From NCBI GenBank assembly GCA_017882505.1, contig JADGPJ010000009.1, forward strand, positions 1-48,867: a DNA stretch of 48,867 nt, written 5' to 3'. Shown here one piece after another: positions 1 through 8,332 of this stretch (the stretch's first letter is position 1; the number at the start of each line of letters is the position of its first letter). Below the pieces are notes generated by a model. The model did no database searches. It was not told the origin of the DNA and saw only the letters and a list, made by a program, of their open reading frames with translations. Both the position numbers and the translations under genes were made by a program. The stretch comes from Solirubrobacterales bacterium. Lineage in GTDB: Bacteria > Actinomycetota > Thermoleophilia > Solirubrobacterales > 70-9.

Positions 1-219
1 CCGCGTCACCGGCACGAACCCCACCAACCGATGCTCGAGCCGCGCTTGCTCCTCATCGCTAGCCGCTCCGGTCAGCACCCCCAGCCCTTCATAAACCTGC
101 AGCGCATCGCAGGAGATAGCCAGCGGATCCTCCCCCCGCTCCCGAAGCATCTCCGCCAACTCAATGGCAACCCCGGTCTTCCCCACCCCGGTCGGCCCAA
201 ATATCGCGAGGACCGTCAC
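1..219 (-). CDS. miaA: tRNA dimethylallyltransferase MiaA (N-terminal part, cut by window edge)
   Basis: MiaA transfers a dimethylallyl group to N6 of A37 in tRNAs that read UNN codons, making the substrate for MiaB. The first 73 codons are visible. They open with a hydrophobic strand and a P-loop (GPTGVGKT, about residues 8-15), then a region containing SCDALQVY, which matches the DSxQVYxG substrate-binding motif of the family with C in place of the usual S-x. The start is GTG and overlaps the miaB stop in a GTGA, so the two genes are translationally coupled. The rest lies outside the window, so completeness cannot be judged. Confidence 0.9.
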   Translation of the reverse strand, partial: MTVLAIFGPTGVGKTGVAIELAEMLRERGEDPLAISCDALQVYEGLGVLTGAASDEEQARLEHRLVGFVPVTR

Positions 220-1538
220 GGCGCTGAGTGGGGTGGCGCCGACACCCCACTCAACGTCTGCGAAGTGGCCGAGTCAATCTCCACGTCGACGAACTGTCCA
301 GACTCCGCAACCCCTTCGAAGTTAACCGCCTTGTTGTGCCGAGTCCGCCCCCGCAGCTTCGTCGGATCGGTCCGGCTGGTCCCTTCGACCAGTACCTCCA
401 TCGTCCGCCCGACGAAGCGCCGTGCCCGTTCGGCAGCACGCCTCTGAACCGCCTCGATCAGCCGCTCCATCCGCTCGACCTTGACCGGGTGCGGCACCTG
501 CTCCGCCATCGTCGCCGCCTCGGTTTCGCGGCGCGGCGAGAAGACGAAGGTGAAGGCGCCGTCGTAGGCGACCTCCTCGACCACCTCCAGCGTCTGCTCG
601 AAGTCGGCCTCGGTCTCACCGGGGAAGCCGACGATGATGTCGGTGGTGATCGCGCAGTCGGGGACGTGCTCGCGGATCAGCGCCACCCGGTCCATGTAGC
701 GCCGGCGATCGTAGGTGCGGCGCATCCGCTTGAGGATCGCGCTCGAGCCCGACTGCAGCGGCAGGTGAATCTGCTCGCAGAGGGCTGGAAGGTCGGCGTG
801 GGCGCGGATCACGTCCTCCTTCATGTCCTTCGGATGCGGGCTCGTGTAGCGAATCCGGTCGATTCCCTCGACCGCGTCGACCATGGCCAGCAGCTCGGCG
901 AAGCTGATCCTTCGGTCCTTCGGCAGCTCACGGCCGTAGCTGTTGACGTTCTGCCCCAGCAGGGTCACCTCCCGCACCCCGTCGCCGGCGAGCGCCTCCG
1001 CCTCGGCGATCAGCTCGAACGGGTCGCGGCTGACCTCACGGCCGCGGGTCGAGGGAACGATGCAGTAGGAGCAGACGCAGTTGCAGCCCTGGGAGATCTG
1101 CAGCCAGCCCTGGAACTCGCGCTCGCGGCGGGTCGGCAGGTGCCCGGAGAAGTCCTCGAACTCGAAGTAGCCCTGGGCGCTCAGCGAGTCGGAGTTGAGG
1201 AACTCGGCGAGCTTGTGGATCTGGCCCGGCCCGAAGGCGACGTCGACGAAGGGGAAGCGCTGGAAGACCTCGTCCTTGACCGACTGGGCCCAGCAGCCGC
1301 CGACACCCACGACCCTCGTCGGATCTTCGCTCTTGAGCCGCTTCGCCTCACCGAGGTGGGCGATGAAGCGGCTGTCCGCCGACTCCCGGATCGAGCAGGT
1401 GTTGAAGAGGATCACGTCGGCTTCTTCGCGCTCGGAGGCCTCCTCGTAGCCGAGGGAGGACAGCATCCCCCGCATCCGCTCGGAGTCGTGAACGTTCATC
1501 TGGCACCCGAAGGTGGTGACGTGAAAGCGCCTCGCCAT
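216..1538 (-). CDS. miaB: tRNA-2-methylthio-N6-dimethylallyladenosine synthase MiaB
   Basis: This radical-SAM methylthiotransferase adds the methylthio group to i6A37 of tRNA. The three N-terminal cluster cysteines are C12, C48 (NTCSIRE) and C82 (GGCWAQ). The radical-SAM triad is C152, C156 and C159 in the usual CxxxCxxC spacing. An extra cysteine, C154, lies inside that motif where relatives often have a charged residue. A TRAM-like C-terminus follows (about residues 372-435). The length of 440 residues is normal. It lies between a cupredoxin gene and miaA, completing the recA-miaB-miaA order common in Gram-positive bacteria, but without recX. Confidence 0.96.
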   Translation of the reverse strand: MARRFHVTTFGCQMNVHDSERMRGMLSSLGYEEASEREEADVILFNTCSIRESADSRFIAHLGEAKRLKSEDPTRVVGVGGCWAQSVKDEVFQRFPFVDVAFGPGQIHKLAEFLNSDSLSAQGYFEFEDFSGHLPTRREREFQGWLQISQGCNCVCSYCIVPSTRGREVSRDPFELIAEAEALAGDGVREVTLLGQNVNSYGRELPKDRRISFAELLAMVDAVEGIDRIRYTSPHPKDMKEDVIRAHADLPALCEQIHLPLQSGSSAILKRMRRTYDRRRYMDRVALIREHVPDCAITTDIIVGFPGETEADFEQTLEVVEEVAYDGAFTFVFSPRRETEAATMAEQVPHPVKVERMERLIEAVQRRAAERARRFVGRTMEVLVEGTSRTDPTKLRGRTRHNKAVNFEGVAESGQFVDVEIDSATSQTLSGVSAPPHSAP

Positions 1539-1581
1539 CGGGGGCAGGGTAAAGGGTTTGCGTGGAGCCCCCTAATTGGCG

Positions 1582-2199
1582 CTACTTGACGACGAGCGTG
1601 CCTTCCATGCCCGCTTCGGCGTGGCCGGGGACGGTGCAGAGGAAGGTGTAGGTGCCGGGAGCGAGTTCGGCGCTGACCGATTCCTTGCCTTCGGCGAAGG
1701 TTGCGGTGCCGGCGAGTTCCTTGCCGTCTTTCTCGATCGCGACGTTGTGCGGAATCGCCGACGGGTTTTCGAATTCGATCGTCACCTTGCCTGGCTTGCT
1801 GGTCAGTTCGGTCTTGTCGAAGGCGAGTTCGGTCGGGTTGGCGGCGAGTTCAACGGTCCCTCCGGGCCCCTTCGCGGCAGCTTCGGGTTCGGCTTCCGCT
1901 TCTTCGGCTTCGCCCCCTTCGGCTTCTTCGGAGGCACCGGATTCGAAGGGACCGCTGGAGGTCTCCTTTTCGATTTCCTTGCCGGCTTTCTCGAGCTCGG
2001 CGGACTTTTCGGCCTTCTCGTCCTTGGCGTGGAGCACGGCGAAGGTGGCGCCGCCGCCGACCAGGATCGCGAACCAGAGGACGACGACCGGGAAAGCCCG
2101 GCCGGGGAAGTCCTTCATCCGCAGCCCGGCGATGCTGACCAGCACCGCCGAAACCGCGAGCGCGATCCCGAAGACGTAGAAGAGAGTTTCGTTGCTCAT
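1582..2199 (-). CDS. Membrane-anchored cupredoxin (plastocyanin-like blue copper protein)
   Basis: The 205-residue protein has two predicted N-terminal membrane helices (about 6-25 and 36-56). A lysine/glutamate-rich, then glutamate/alanine-rich linker follows (about 58-110). The C-terminal cupredoxin fold carries a complete type-1 copper site: H151 (IPHNVAI), C188, H193 and M198 (CTVPGH then M, spacing C-x4-H-x4-M). The copper domain probably faces outward and carries single electrons or stores copper. It sits between recA and miaB, a place usually held by recX, and its job has no obvious link to either neighbour. The partner is unknown; no oxidase or nitrite-reductase gene is nearby. Confidence 0.85.
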   Translation of the reverse strand: MSNETLFYVFGIALAVSAVLVSIAGLRMKDFPGRAFPVVVLWFAILVGGGATFAVLHAKDEKAEKSAELEKAGKEIEKETSSGPFESGASEEAEGGEAEEAEAEPEAAAKGPGGTVELAANPTELAFDKTELTSKPGKVTIEFENPSAIPHNVAIEKDGKELAGTATFAEGKESVSAELAPGTYTFLCTVPGHAEAGMEGTLVVK

Positions 2200-2207
2200 G
2201 GGTAAGC

Positions 2208-2236
2208 GGGCGGAATCCTATCCGTCAGGACCGCCC
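2208..2236 (-). terminator. GC-rich hairpin between recA and the cupredoxin gene
   Basis: GGGCGG and CCGCCC bracket a second complementary pair (TCCT/AGGA) around a 7-base loop, giving one long stem-loop on the minus-strand transcript just after the recA stop. There is no T-tract, so it may be a weak terminator or an RNA-processing or stability element rather than a classical intrinsic terminator. It ends 8 bases before the cupredoxin start codon. Confidence 0.4.
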
Positions 2237-2253
2237 GTCGCCGTCAGGAGAAC

Positions 2254-3354
2254 CTAGGCGGCTTTTACCTCGGGGATCGGCGCCGAGGTCTCCGGCTCGG
2301 TGGGCTCCACCGCAGGCGCTTTGCCATCGATCCCAAGCGCGGTCCGCACCTTGGTTTCGATCTCCAGGGCCAGCTCCGGATTGTCGACCAGGAACTGCTT
2401 GGCGTTGTTGCGACCCTGACCAAGGCGCGTCTCCCCGTAGGAGAAGAAGGAGCCCGATTTCTGGACCATGTCCTGCTCGATCCCGAAGTCCAGCAGCCCA
2501 CCCTCGCGAGAGATCCCGACTCCGTACTCGATATCGAATTCAGCCTGGCGGAACGGTGAGGCAACCTTGTTCTTGACGACTTTGACGCGGACCCGGTTGC
2601 CGACCGCCTCGGTGCCTTCCTTCAGGGTCTCGATGCGACGGATGTCCAGTCGCTGGGAGGCGTAGAACTTCAGCGCCCGTCCACCCGGCTGCGTCTCTGG
2701 AGAGCCGAACTGAACGCCGATCTTTTCGCGGATCTGGTTGGTGAAGAGGCAGACCGTTTTGGTCCGGTTGAGGTTTCCGGCCAGTTTGCGCATCGCCTGC
2801 GACATCAGGCGGGCCTGGAGGCCGACCGTGGTGTCGCCGATCTGGCCGTCCAGCTCGGCTTTCGGCGTCAGCGCGGCGACCGAGTCGATCGCGACCACGT
2901 CGACGGCACCGGAAGCAATCAGGCGATCGGCGATCTGCAGGGCCTGCTCGCCGTAGTCCGGCTGGGAGACCAGCAGTTCGTCAGTGTCGACGCCGATCGC
3001 TCGCGAATACACAGGGTCGATCGAGTGCTCGGTGTCGATGAAGGCGCAGATGCCACCGAGGGCCTGAGCCTCGGCGATGATGTGGTTGATCAGCGTCGTC
3101 TTACCGGAGGACTCCGGGCCGAAGATCTCGACTATCCGGCCGCGTGGGACCCCTCCGATGCCAAGTGCCAGGTCGAGAGCCAGGGATCCGGTCGGGATCG
3201 CCTCCACCTTGACCGTGCCCTTGTCGCCAAGACGCATCAGCGATCCCTCGCCGAACTCCTTCCTGATGCCGCTGACCGCGCTCTCCAGCGCCGCGTCCTT
3301 GGCTTTCGCCTCCTTGGCGGAAACGTCATTCAAGCCCATCCTTCTGTCTGCCAT
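2254..3354 (-). CDS. recA: Recombinase RecA
   Basis: RecA forms ATP-dependent filaments on single-stranded DNA for homologous recombination and SOS signalling. The 366-residue protein has Walker [10 protein letters not shown] (79-87), the catalytic glutamate E109, the FTNQIR segment and [12 protein letters not shown]. Around the catalytic glutamate it reads DTEHSIDP instead of the near-universal DAEHALDP. The start is well supported: a GAGGTGATC Shine-Dalgarno sequence lies 6 bases upstream and overlaps the thpR stop codon. I see no LexA-type palindrome close upstream. Transcription probably begins in front of thpR or further up at ftsK-cinA. Confidence 0.98.
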   Translation of the reverse strand: MADRRMGLNDVSAKEAKAKDAALESAVSGIRKEFGEGSLMRLGDKGTVKVEAIPTGSLALDLALGIGGVPRGRIVEIFGPESSGKTTLINHIIAEAQALGGICAFIDTEHSIDPVYSRAIGVDTDELLVSQPDYGEQALQIADRLIASGAVDVVAIDSVAALTPKAELDGQIGDTTVGLQARLMSQAMRKLAGNLNRTKTVCLFTNQIREKIGVQFGSPETQPGGRALKFYASQRLDIRRIETLKEGTEAVGNRVRVKVVKNKVASPFRQAEFDIEYGVGISREGGLLDFGIEQDMVQKSGSFFSYGETRLGQGRNNAKQFLVDNPELALEIETKVRTALGIDGKAPAVEPTEPETSAPIPEVKAA

Positions 3355-3362
3355 CTAAAAGA

Positions 3363-3965
3363 TCACCTCACTGCTGCCCGGGGCAGCTCGACTTGGGCCA
3401 GCGGGACGTATCGCGCACCCGACGGCTGGAGTTCAGAACGGTAGAGCGCCATTCGGACGCTACGAAAAGGCTTTGAGAGGTCCGCCGGCAACGGTCCGGG
3501 TGGCCTCGAAACGGCCGCCGGACGCCGCGAGCCACGGCCCTCGGCCCGCACCCTGGCAACGGTCACATGAGGCCAGAACGACCGCTCGCCGGGCTCGTAA
3601 AGCTCCGCCGCCGTGAGGCGCGCCACAAGGGCGCTCTGCAGCGCTCCAGCGCCCGTCGAGGGCGCCGGAAGGGCAAAGAGCCTGGGGCGCCCCCGCGGCG
3701 GTCTGACGACCGGATCGCGCAGCCCTATCGTCGGCGCCGGCGCCGCGCTCTCCCTCACCGCCGCCGCGATCCGCTCGGCCTCCCCCTCGTCGCGGGTGCC
3801 GAGGAAGGCCAGGGTGATGTGCAGCGACTCGGCCGCCACCCGGCGCAAGGCCGGGTCGACGAGTTGACCCGCGCCCCAGGCATCTATCCCCTCGCGGACC
3901 GCGTCCGGGAGATCCAGCGCCACGAACAGCCGGACCCGCGCGCCCTTCGGTGCCTCGTTTGCCAT
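3363..3965 (-). CDS. thpR: RNA 2',3'-cyclic phosphodiesterase (2'-5' RNA ligase family, ThpR)
   Basis: This is a two-histidine phosphoesterase. With the ATG at 3965 the protein has 200 residues and two HxTx motifs, HITLAFLG (about 49-56) and HVTVARV (about 133-139). These are the paired catalytic tetrapeptides of the family, which opens 2',3'-cyclic phosphates or ligates tRNA half molecules. An upstream in-frame TTG at 4001 would add 12 residues. The ATG is preferred because a -10-like TAGCGT ends 7 bases upstream of it, which suggests a leaderless message. It is followed after 8 bases by recA, the usual neighbour in Gram-positive bacteria. Confidence 0.9.
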   Translation of the reverse strand: MANEAPKGARVRLFVALDLPDAVREGIDAWGAGQLVDPALRRVAAESLHITLAFLGTRDEGEAERIAAAVRESAAPAPTIGLRDPVVRPPRGRPRLFALPAPSTGAGALQSALVARLTAAELYEPGERSFWPHVTVARVRAEGRGSRRPAAVSRPPGPLPADLSKPFRSVRMALYRSELQPSGARYVPLAQVELPRAAVR

Positions 3966-3972
3966 GCCGACC

Positions 3973-4001
3973 ACGCTACGAGGCCGATGCGCACGAGACA
4001 A
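3973..4001 (-). promoter_or_regulatory. Candidate leaderless promoter for thpR-recA
   Basis: TTGTCT (3996-4001) and TAGCGT (3973-3978) are separated by 17 bases on the minus strand. The -10 box ends 7 bases before the ATG of thpR, so a transcript starting at the normal distance would begin at or next to the start codon. No Shine-Dalgarno sequence precedes that ATG, which fits leaderless translation. Confidence 0.5.
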
Positions 4002-4062
4002 GGTCCGATTGCCCTGAATGGGTCAAATCTGACGCACGGCCCTGTGACGCCAACCCGGGAGG

Positions 4063-5337
4063 CTAGAGCGGCGGCTCGGAGCCGCTGAGCAGGTTCCGCA
4101 GCAGGTGCATCCCGATCAGGGCCGACCGTTCGCGGACGTCGGCGCGTTTGCCGGGAATCACGGGGTCGCGGGCGATCACGGTGCCGTCACCGAGGCGGGC
4201 GTTGAAGCAGACGTAGCCGACCGGCTTCTCCTCGCTCCCACCGTCGGGGCCGGCGATGCCGGTGATCGAGACGGCGACATCGGCGTCGAAGCGCTCCATC
4301 GCCCCGATCGCCATCGCCTCCGCCACCTCCGGCGAGACGGCTCCCTTCGCCTCGATCAGACCCGGATCGACGCCCAGGAGCTCGGCCTTGGCCGCGTTGG
4401 AATAGGAGACGACGCTGCCGTTCAGGTAGTCGGACGCGCCCGGCAGGTCGGTGATCCGAGCCGCGAGCAGACCGCCGCTGCACGACTCGGCCAAGCCGAG
4501 CTTGTGCCCCCTGAGCAGGGCGGCAACCTGAGTGTCGATCGTCTCGCCGTCGAGGCTGAAGGTCTCGCGGCGGTGGCGTCCGACCAGGCCCTCGCGGACC
4601 TTGTCGGCGACCGCGGCGGCCTCGTCCCGGTAGCGGACGTCGATCTCGATCTCTCCCTTGCGCAGGCAGGTGGTGATCTCGACCGCGGCGAGGTCGACGC
4701 CATCGCCCTCGATCTCGCGCAGGCTCTTGGCGATTTCGGACTCCGGAGCCCCGAACATCCGCAGCGTGTAAGCGCGCAGCGGGGTCGATCGCGCCAGCAC
4801 CTCCCGCACCGGCTCGGCTTCGAGCGCCGCCGTCCACATCGGCTGCAGCTCCCGCGGCGGCCCGGGAAGCACGATCACGACCTGCTCACCCGCCGGGACC
4901 ACGAGGCCCGGCGCGGTCCCCTCGGGATCCAGCGCCACCGAGCCCGCGGGCACCATTGCCTGCTTGCGGTTGGCCTCCAGCACGGCCGCTTCGTCGAGGC
5001 GGAAGCGTTTGGCGAACCCGCGCAGGATCTCGGCGATCTTCTCCAGCATCTCCTCGTCGAGGACCAGCTCGCGCCCGGAGAAGCGGGCGACCACCTCGGC
5101 CGTGAGGTCGTCGGCGGTCGGTCCGAGGCCGCCGCTGGTGACGATCAGGTCCATGCCCTCGGCGGCCATGAAGCGCAGCGCCGCCTCCAGGTCCTCCGGG
5201 CGGTCGCCGACGATCAGGATGTGGGCGACCTCGACGCCGTGGGCGGCTAGCTGCTCGGAGACCCAGGGGCCGTTCTTGTCGGAGATCCGGCCGGTGAGGA
5301 CCTCGGTCCCAGTGACGACTATCCCGGCGCGAATCAC
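4063..5337 (-). CDS. cinA: CinA family protein (MoaB-like domain plus nicotinamide-nucleotide amidase PncC domain)
   Basis: The 424-residue protein has the full two-domain architecture. The N-terminal half (about 1-170) is a MogA/MoaB-type domain with TGTEVLTGRISD and TSGGLGPTADD. The C-terminal PncC-type amidase domain (about 265-415) contains LAESCSGGLL and SITGIAGPDGG. The family deamidates nicotinamide mononucleotide in pyridine-nucleotide recycling; the N-terminal domain of relatives acts on ADP-ribose compounds. The start is GTG. It lies in the conserved ftsK-cinA-thpR-recA order; pgsA, often found between ftsK and cinA, is absent. Confidence 0.95.
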   Translation of the reverse strand: MIRAGIVVTGTEVLTGRISDKNGPWVSEQLAAHGVEVAHILIVGDRPEDLEAALRFMAAEGMDLIVTSGGLGPTADDLTAEVVARFSGRELVLDEEMLEKIAEILRGFAKRFRLDEAAVLEANRKQAMVPAGSVALDPEGTAPGLVVPAGEQVVIVLPGPPRELQPMWTAALEAEPVREVLARSTPLRAYTLRMFGAPESEIAKSLREIEGDGVDLAAVEITTCLRKGEIEIDVRYRDEAAAVADKVREGLVGRHRRETFSLDGETIDTQVAALLRGHKLGLAESCSGGLLAARITDLPGASDYLNGSVVSYSNAAKAELLGVDPGLIEAKGAVSPEVAEAMAIGAMERFDADVAVSITGIAGPDGGSEEKPVGYVCFNARLGDGTVIARDPVIPGKRADVRERSALIGMHLLRNLLSGSEPPL

Positions 5338-5360
5338 AGCCGGGAAGCTACCGCAGTCGC

Positions 5361-7565
5361 TCAGGCGTCAGGGTCGGCGTCGATCGCCACCGGAGCGGGC
5401 GCGGGAGCCTGCCCAGCCGGCGCCAGGACCCGGTTCAGATCGGCCTGGGTGATCAGGACCTGACGGGGTTTCGAGCCCTCGTAGCCGGAGATCACCCCGC
5501 GCCGCTCGAGCATGTCGATCAGGCGGCCGGCACGGGTGTACCCGACCCGCAGGCGCCGCTGGATCATCGAGACCGAAGCGGTCTCGGTCTGGACGACGAG
5601 GCGGATCGCCTCGTCGAGGAGGTCGTCGCTGTCGGGGTCGAACTCGCCCTCGTGACCCTCCTCGACGACGTCCTCCGGCGTCTCCAGCAACTCGGCCTCG
5701 AATTCCGGTTCCCCCTGACGCGCCCAGTGCTTGGTGATCCTGGCGATCTCCTCCTCGGTGATGAAGGCGCCCTGGACGCGCTGCAGCTTCGAGCTGCCGG
5801 CACCGCGGAAGAGCATGTCGCCCTGACCCAGCAGCGCCTCGGCGCCACCCTGGTCGAGGATCACGCGGGAGTCGGTCTGGGAGGAGACGGCGAAGGCGAT
5901 CCGGGCTGGGATGTTGACCTTGATCGTGCCGGTGATGATGTCGGTCGAGGGCCGCTGCGTCGCCAGCACCAGGTGGATCCCGGTGGCGCGCGACTTCTGG
6001 GCGAGGCGGATGATCGAGTCCTCGACTTCGGCCGGGGCGACCATCATCAGGTCGGCGAGCTCGTCGATCACACAGAGGATGTGCGGCAGCTGCGGCTCGC
6101 CGGCCTTGACGCGGTAACGGTTGAGCTCGACGAGGTTGCGGCAGCGGGCCTCGCTCATGATCCCGTAGCGGGTCTCCATCTCGCCGATCAGGTTGGAGAG
6201 GACGTTTGCCGCCAGGCGCGGCGAGGTGACCACCGGGGTCAGCAGATGGGGAATGTTCTCGTAGTGGTTGAGCTCGACCTGCTTGGGGTCGACCAGGACC
6301 AGGCGCACCTCGTTCGGCGAGGCGTGCATCAGGATCGAAGAGAGGATCCCGTTGACACAGGCGGACTTGCCCGACCCGGTGGTGCCGGCGACGAGGATGT
6401 GCGGCATCTTCGCCAGGTCGGTCCAGACGGCGTTGCCGTCGATCCCCTTGCCGAGCCAGGCGACCAGCGGCGAGGTCTTCTCCGGGCGGCCGGCGTAGAT
6501 GTCGCCGAGCCGGACGATGCGGCGGCGGGCGTTCGGCACCTCGACCCCGACGGCCTGTTTGCCGGGAATCGGCGCCAGGATGCGGATGTCGGTCGAGGCC
6601 AGCGCGTAGGCGAGGTCGTTGCCGAGCTCGGTGACTTTCTTGACCTTGATCCCGGGCGCCAGGCGCAGCTCGTAGCGGGAGACGTGGGGGCCGCTGATGA
6701 CGCCGACGATCTTCGCCTCGACGCCGAAGTGGCCGAGCGTCTCGACCAGTTTGCGACCGATGATTTCCTGGTCGCGAGGATCGGGTCCCTTGTCGCCTTT
6801 CCCCCGCTCGAGCGCCTTCGCGGGCGGCGGGCGGTAATCGATCTCGTCGGAGGTGGTGACGCCACGGGTCTGGCCCATCGGGGTCAGCTGCGGCTGCACG
6901 GCGGGATTCCGCTCCTCGGGGATGACCACCGTCTCCTCCTCGGAGGTCCCGATTTCCTCGATTTCACGGTCGAAGCCGTCGGCACCGGGGAGCTCCGGCT
7001 CATGCTTGGGCTCCTCGGCAAGCTGCACGGTCGGATCGAAGTCCTCGTCGTTCTCGGGGTAGGCGCTCATCACGTCGGTCGCTCCGGCTTCGGTCTCCGC
7101 GGCGCGGGTCTCGCGCTGCTCGCGCCAGTCGGCATGGGTCTTGGCGACGGTCCGGGCGGTTTCGGTGCCACCGAAGAAGATGCCGCGGAAGATCGCGTGG
7201 ATGCCGCGCCCGATCCCTCGGGCCAGCGTCGAGACCGAGGTCCCGGTCAGCAGCATCCCGCCGACCACCAGCATCAGGATCGTGAAGATCCGTGCTCCGA
7301 CGTTGCCGAAGAGGTAATCGAGGCCGGTTTCGATCCCGTAGCCGACCTTGCCGCCCTCCCAGCCGGCGAAGAGCACGAAGACGAGGTAGACCCCCGTCGC
7401 GACCAGGAACAACCCGATCAGGTCGAGGTGTCGCTGCTCGAGCCCCGCCGGCAGATGCAGCCCGGCTTTCGGCTTCGCGGCTCTGCCGCGTTTGGTCCCA
7501 GCCTTCCCTTTGCGAGCGGGCGCTCGCTTCTTACGCACGAACATGAGTCCCCGTTCGACGCGCAT
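5361..7565 (-). CDS. ftsK: DNA translocase FtsK/SpoIIIE
   Basis: FtsK is a septum-anchored hexameric ATPase that pumps chromosomal DNA during division. The 734-residue protein begins with a basic tail and only two clear membrane helices (about 47-67 and 92-112), where canonical FtsK has four. An acidic linker follows, then the motor with Walker A GTTGSGKS (394-401), DPKQVELNHY and the ATQRPSTDIITG region. A C-terminal winged-helix gamma domain (about 645-710) would read orienting DNA sequences. The start is ATG at 7565 with GGAGG very close; an in-frame ATG at 7544 with GGGGA upstream is a reasonable alternative. Confidence 0.96.
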   Translation of the reverse strand: MRVERGLMFVRKKRAPARKGKAGTKRGRAAKPKAGLHLPAGLEQRHLDLIGLFLVATGVYLVFVLFAGWEGGKVGYGIETGLDYLFGNVGARIFTILMLVVGGMLLTGTSVSTLARGIGRGIHAIFRGIFFGGTETARTVAKTHADWREQRETRAAETEAGATDVMSAYPENDEDFDPTVQLAEEPKHEPELPGADGFDREIEEIGTSEEETVVIPEERNPAVQPQLTPMGQTRGVTTSDEIDYRPPPAKALERGKGDKGPDPRDQEIIGRKLVETLGHFGVEAKIVGVISGPHVSRYELRLAPGIKVKKVTELGNDLAYALASTDIRILAPIPGKQAVGVEVPNARRRIVRLGDIYAGRPEKTSPLVAWLGKGIDGNAVWTDLAKMPHILVAGTTGSGKSACVNGILSSILMHASPNEVRLVLVDPKQVELNHYENIPHLLTPVVTSPRLAANVLSNLIGEMETRYGIMSEARCRNLVELNRYRVKAGEPQLPHILCVIDELADLMMVAPAEVEDSIIRLAQKSRATGIHLVLATQRPSTDIITGTIKVNIPARIAFAVSSQTDSRVILDQGGAEALLGQGDMLFRGAGSSKLQRVQGAFITEEEIARITKHWARQGEPEFEAELLETPEDVVEEGHEGEFDPDSDDLLDEAIRLVVQTETASVSMIQRRLRVGYTRAGRLIDMLERRGVISGYEGSKPRQVLITQADLNRVLAPAGQAPAPAPVAIDADPDA

Positions 7566-7625
7566 GCCTCCACCCCTGCGGATAAATTCGCGCTAAATCC
7601 CGAGGAACCGAGCGTAATACCGGGC

Positions 7626-7631
7626 TAACAT
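7626..7631 (+). promoter_or_regulatory. Candidate -10 box for the two-component operon
   Basis: TAACAT lies 6 bases upstream of the ATG of the response regulator, and there is no Shine-Dalgarno sequence between them. This spacing puts the transcription start at the start codon, so a leaderless mRNA is likely. No convincing -35 box is visible. The 72-base gap is shared with the divergent ftsK gene. Confidence 0.4.
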
Positions 7632-7637
7632 CGACTT

Positions 7638-8330
7638 ATGCTGACCGAATCCGACCAGATCGGCGGCCGCGTCCTGATCGTCGAGGACGACGCCGACATC
7701 GCCGACGTCCTCCGCCGCTCGCTTCGCAACGAGGGTTACGAGGTCCGAACATCCGCCGACGGGATCGAGGCGCTGGATGTCGCCGCCGGCTTCATCCCCG
7801 ACCTGGTTGTGCTCGATCTCGGCCTGCCCGGCCTCGACGGCGTCGAGGTCTGTCGCCGGCTGCGGACCGACGGCGACGTGCCGATCCTGATGCTGACCGC
7901 GCGGGCGGAGACCGAGGACCGGGTCGCGGGACTCGACAGCGGCGCCGACGACTACCTGGTCAAGCCCTTCGAGCGCAAGGAGCTGCTGGCCCGGATCCGG
8001 GCGCTGCTGAGGCGCCGTCCTCCCCGCGGCGCCGCCTCGCTCGAAGTCGGGGACCTGCAGCTCAACCCCGACACCCGCGAGGTCCACCGCGGCGATCGCG
8101 AGATCGAGCTGACCAACCGCGAGTTCGAGCTGCTCGAGTTCCTGATGCGCAACGAGCGCCTCGTCGTCTCCCGCGAGCGGCTGCTCGACGAAGTCTGGGG
8201 CTATGACCCGATGGCGGCGACCAACACCATCGACGTCTTCATCTCCAACCTGCGGCGCAAGCTCGAGTCCGGCGACGAGCCGCGGCTGCTCCACACCAAA
8301 AGGGGTGCGGGCTACGTGCTGAAGGATTAG
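7638..8330 (+). CDS. OmpR/PhoB-family response regulator
   Basis: The 230-residue protein has an N-terminal receiver domain with acidic pair D17-D18, phospho-acceptor D60 (VVLDLGLPG), T87 and K109. A C-terminal winged-helix DNA-binding domain follows (about 135-228) with the TNREFELLEFL and TIDVFISNLRRKL helices. It resembles the MprA/TcrA-type regulators of actinobacteria. The histidine kinase follows after 2 bases, so the pair is one operon. The signal and target genes are not shown by the sequence. Confidence 0.95.
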   Translation: MLTESDQIGGRVLIVEDDADIADVLRRSLRNEGYEVRTSADGIEALDVAAGFIPDLVVLDLGLPGLDGVEVCRRLRTDGDVPILMLTARAETEDRVAGLDSGADDYLVKPFERKELLARIRALLRRRPPRGAASLEVGDLQLNPDTREVHRGDREIELTNREFELLEFLMRNERLVVSRERLLDEVWGYDPMAATNTIDVFISNLRRKLESGDEPRLLHTKRGAGYVLKD

Positions 8331-8332
8331 GC

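Noticed and set aside
3427-3435. GTTCAGAAC palindrome near recA as a possible LexA site
   Set aside because: The actinobacterial SOS box has GAAC and GTTC in the other order with a 4-base gap, and this site lies inside thpR, far from a promoter.
3363-4001. The TTG at 4001 as the start of thpR
   Set aside because: It would place the candidate promoter inside the coding sequence and adds residues not typical of the family.
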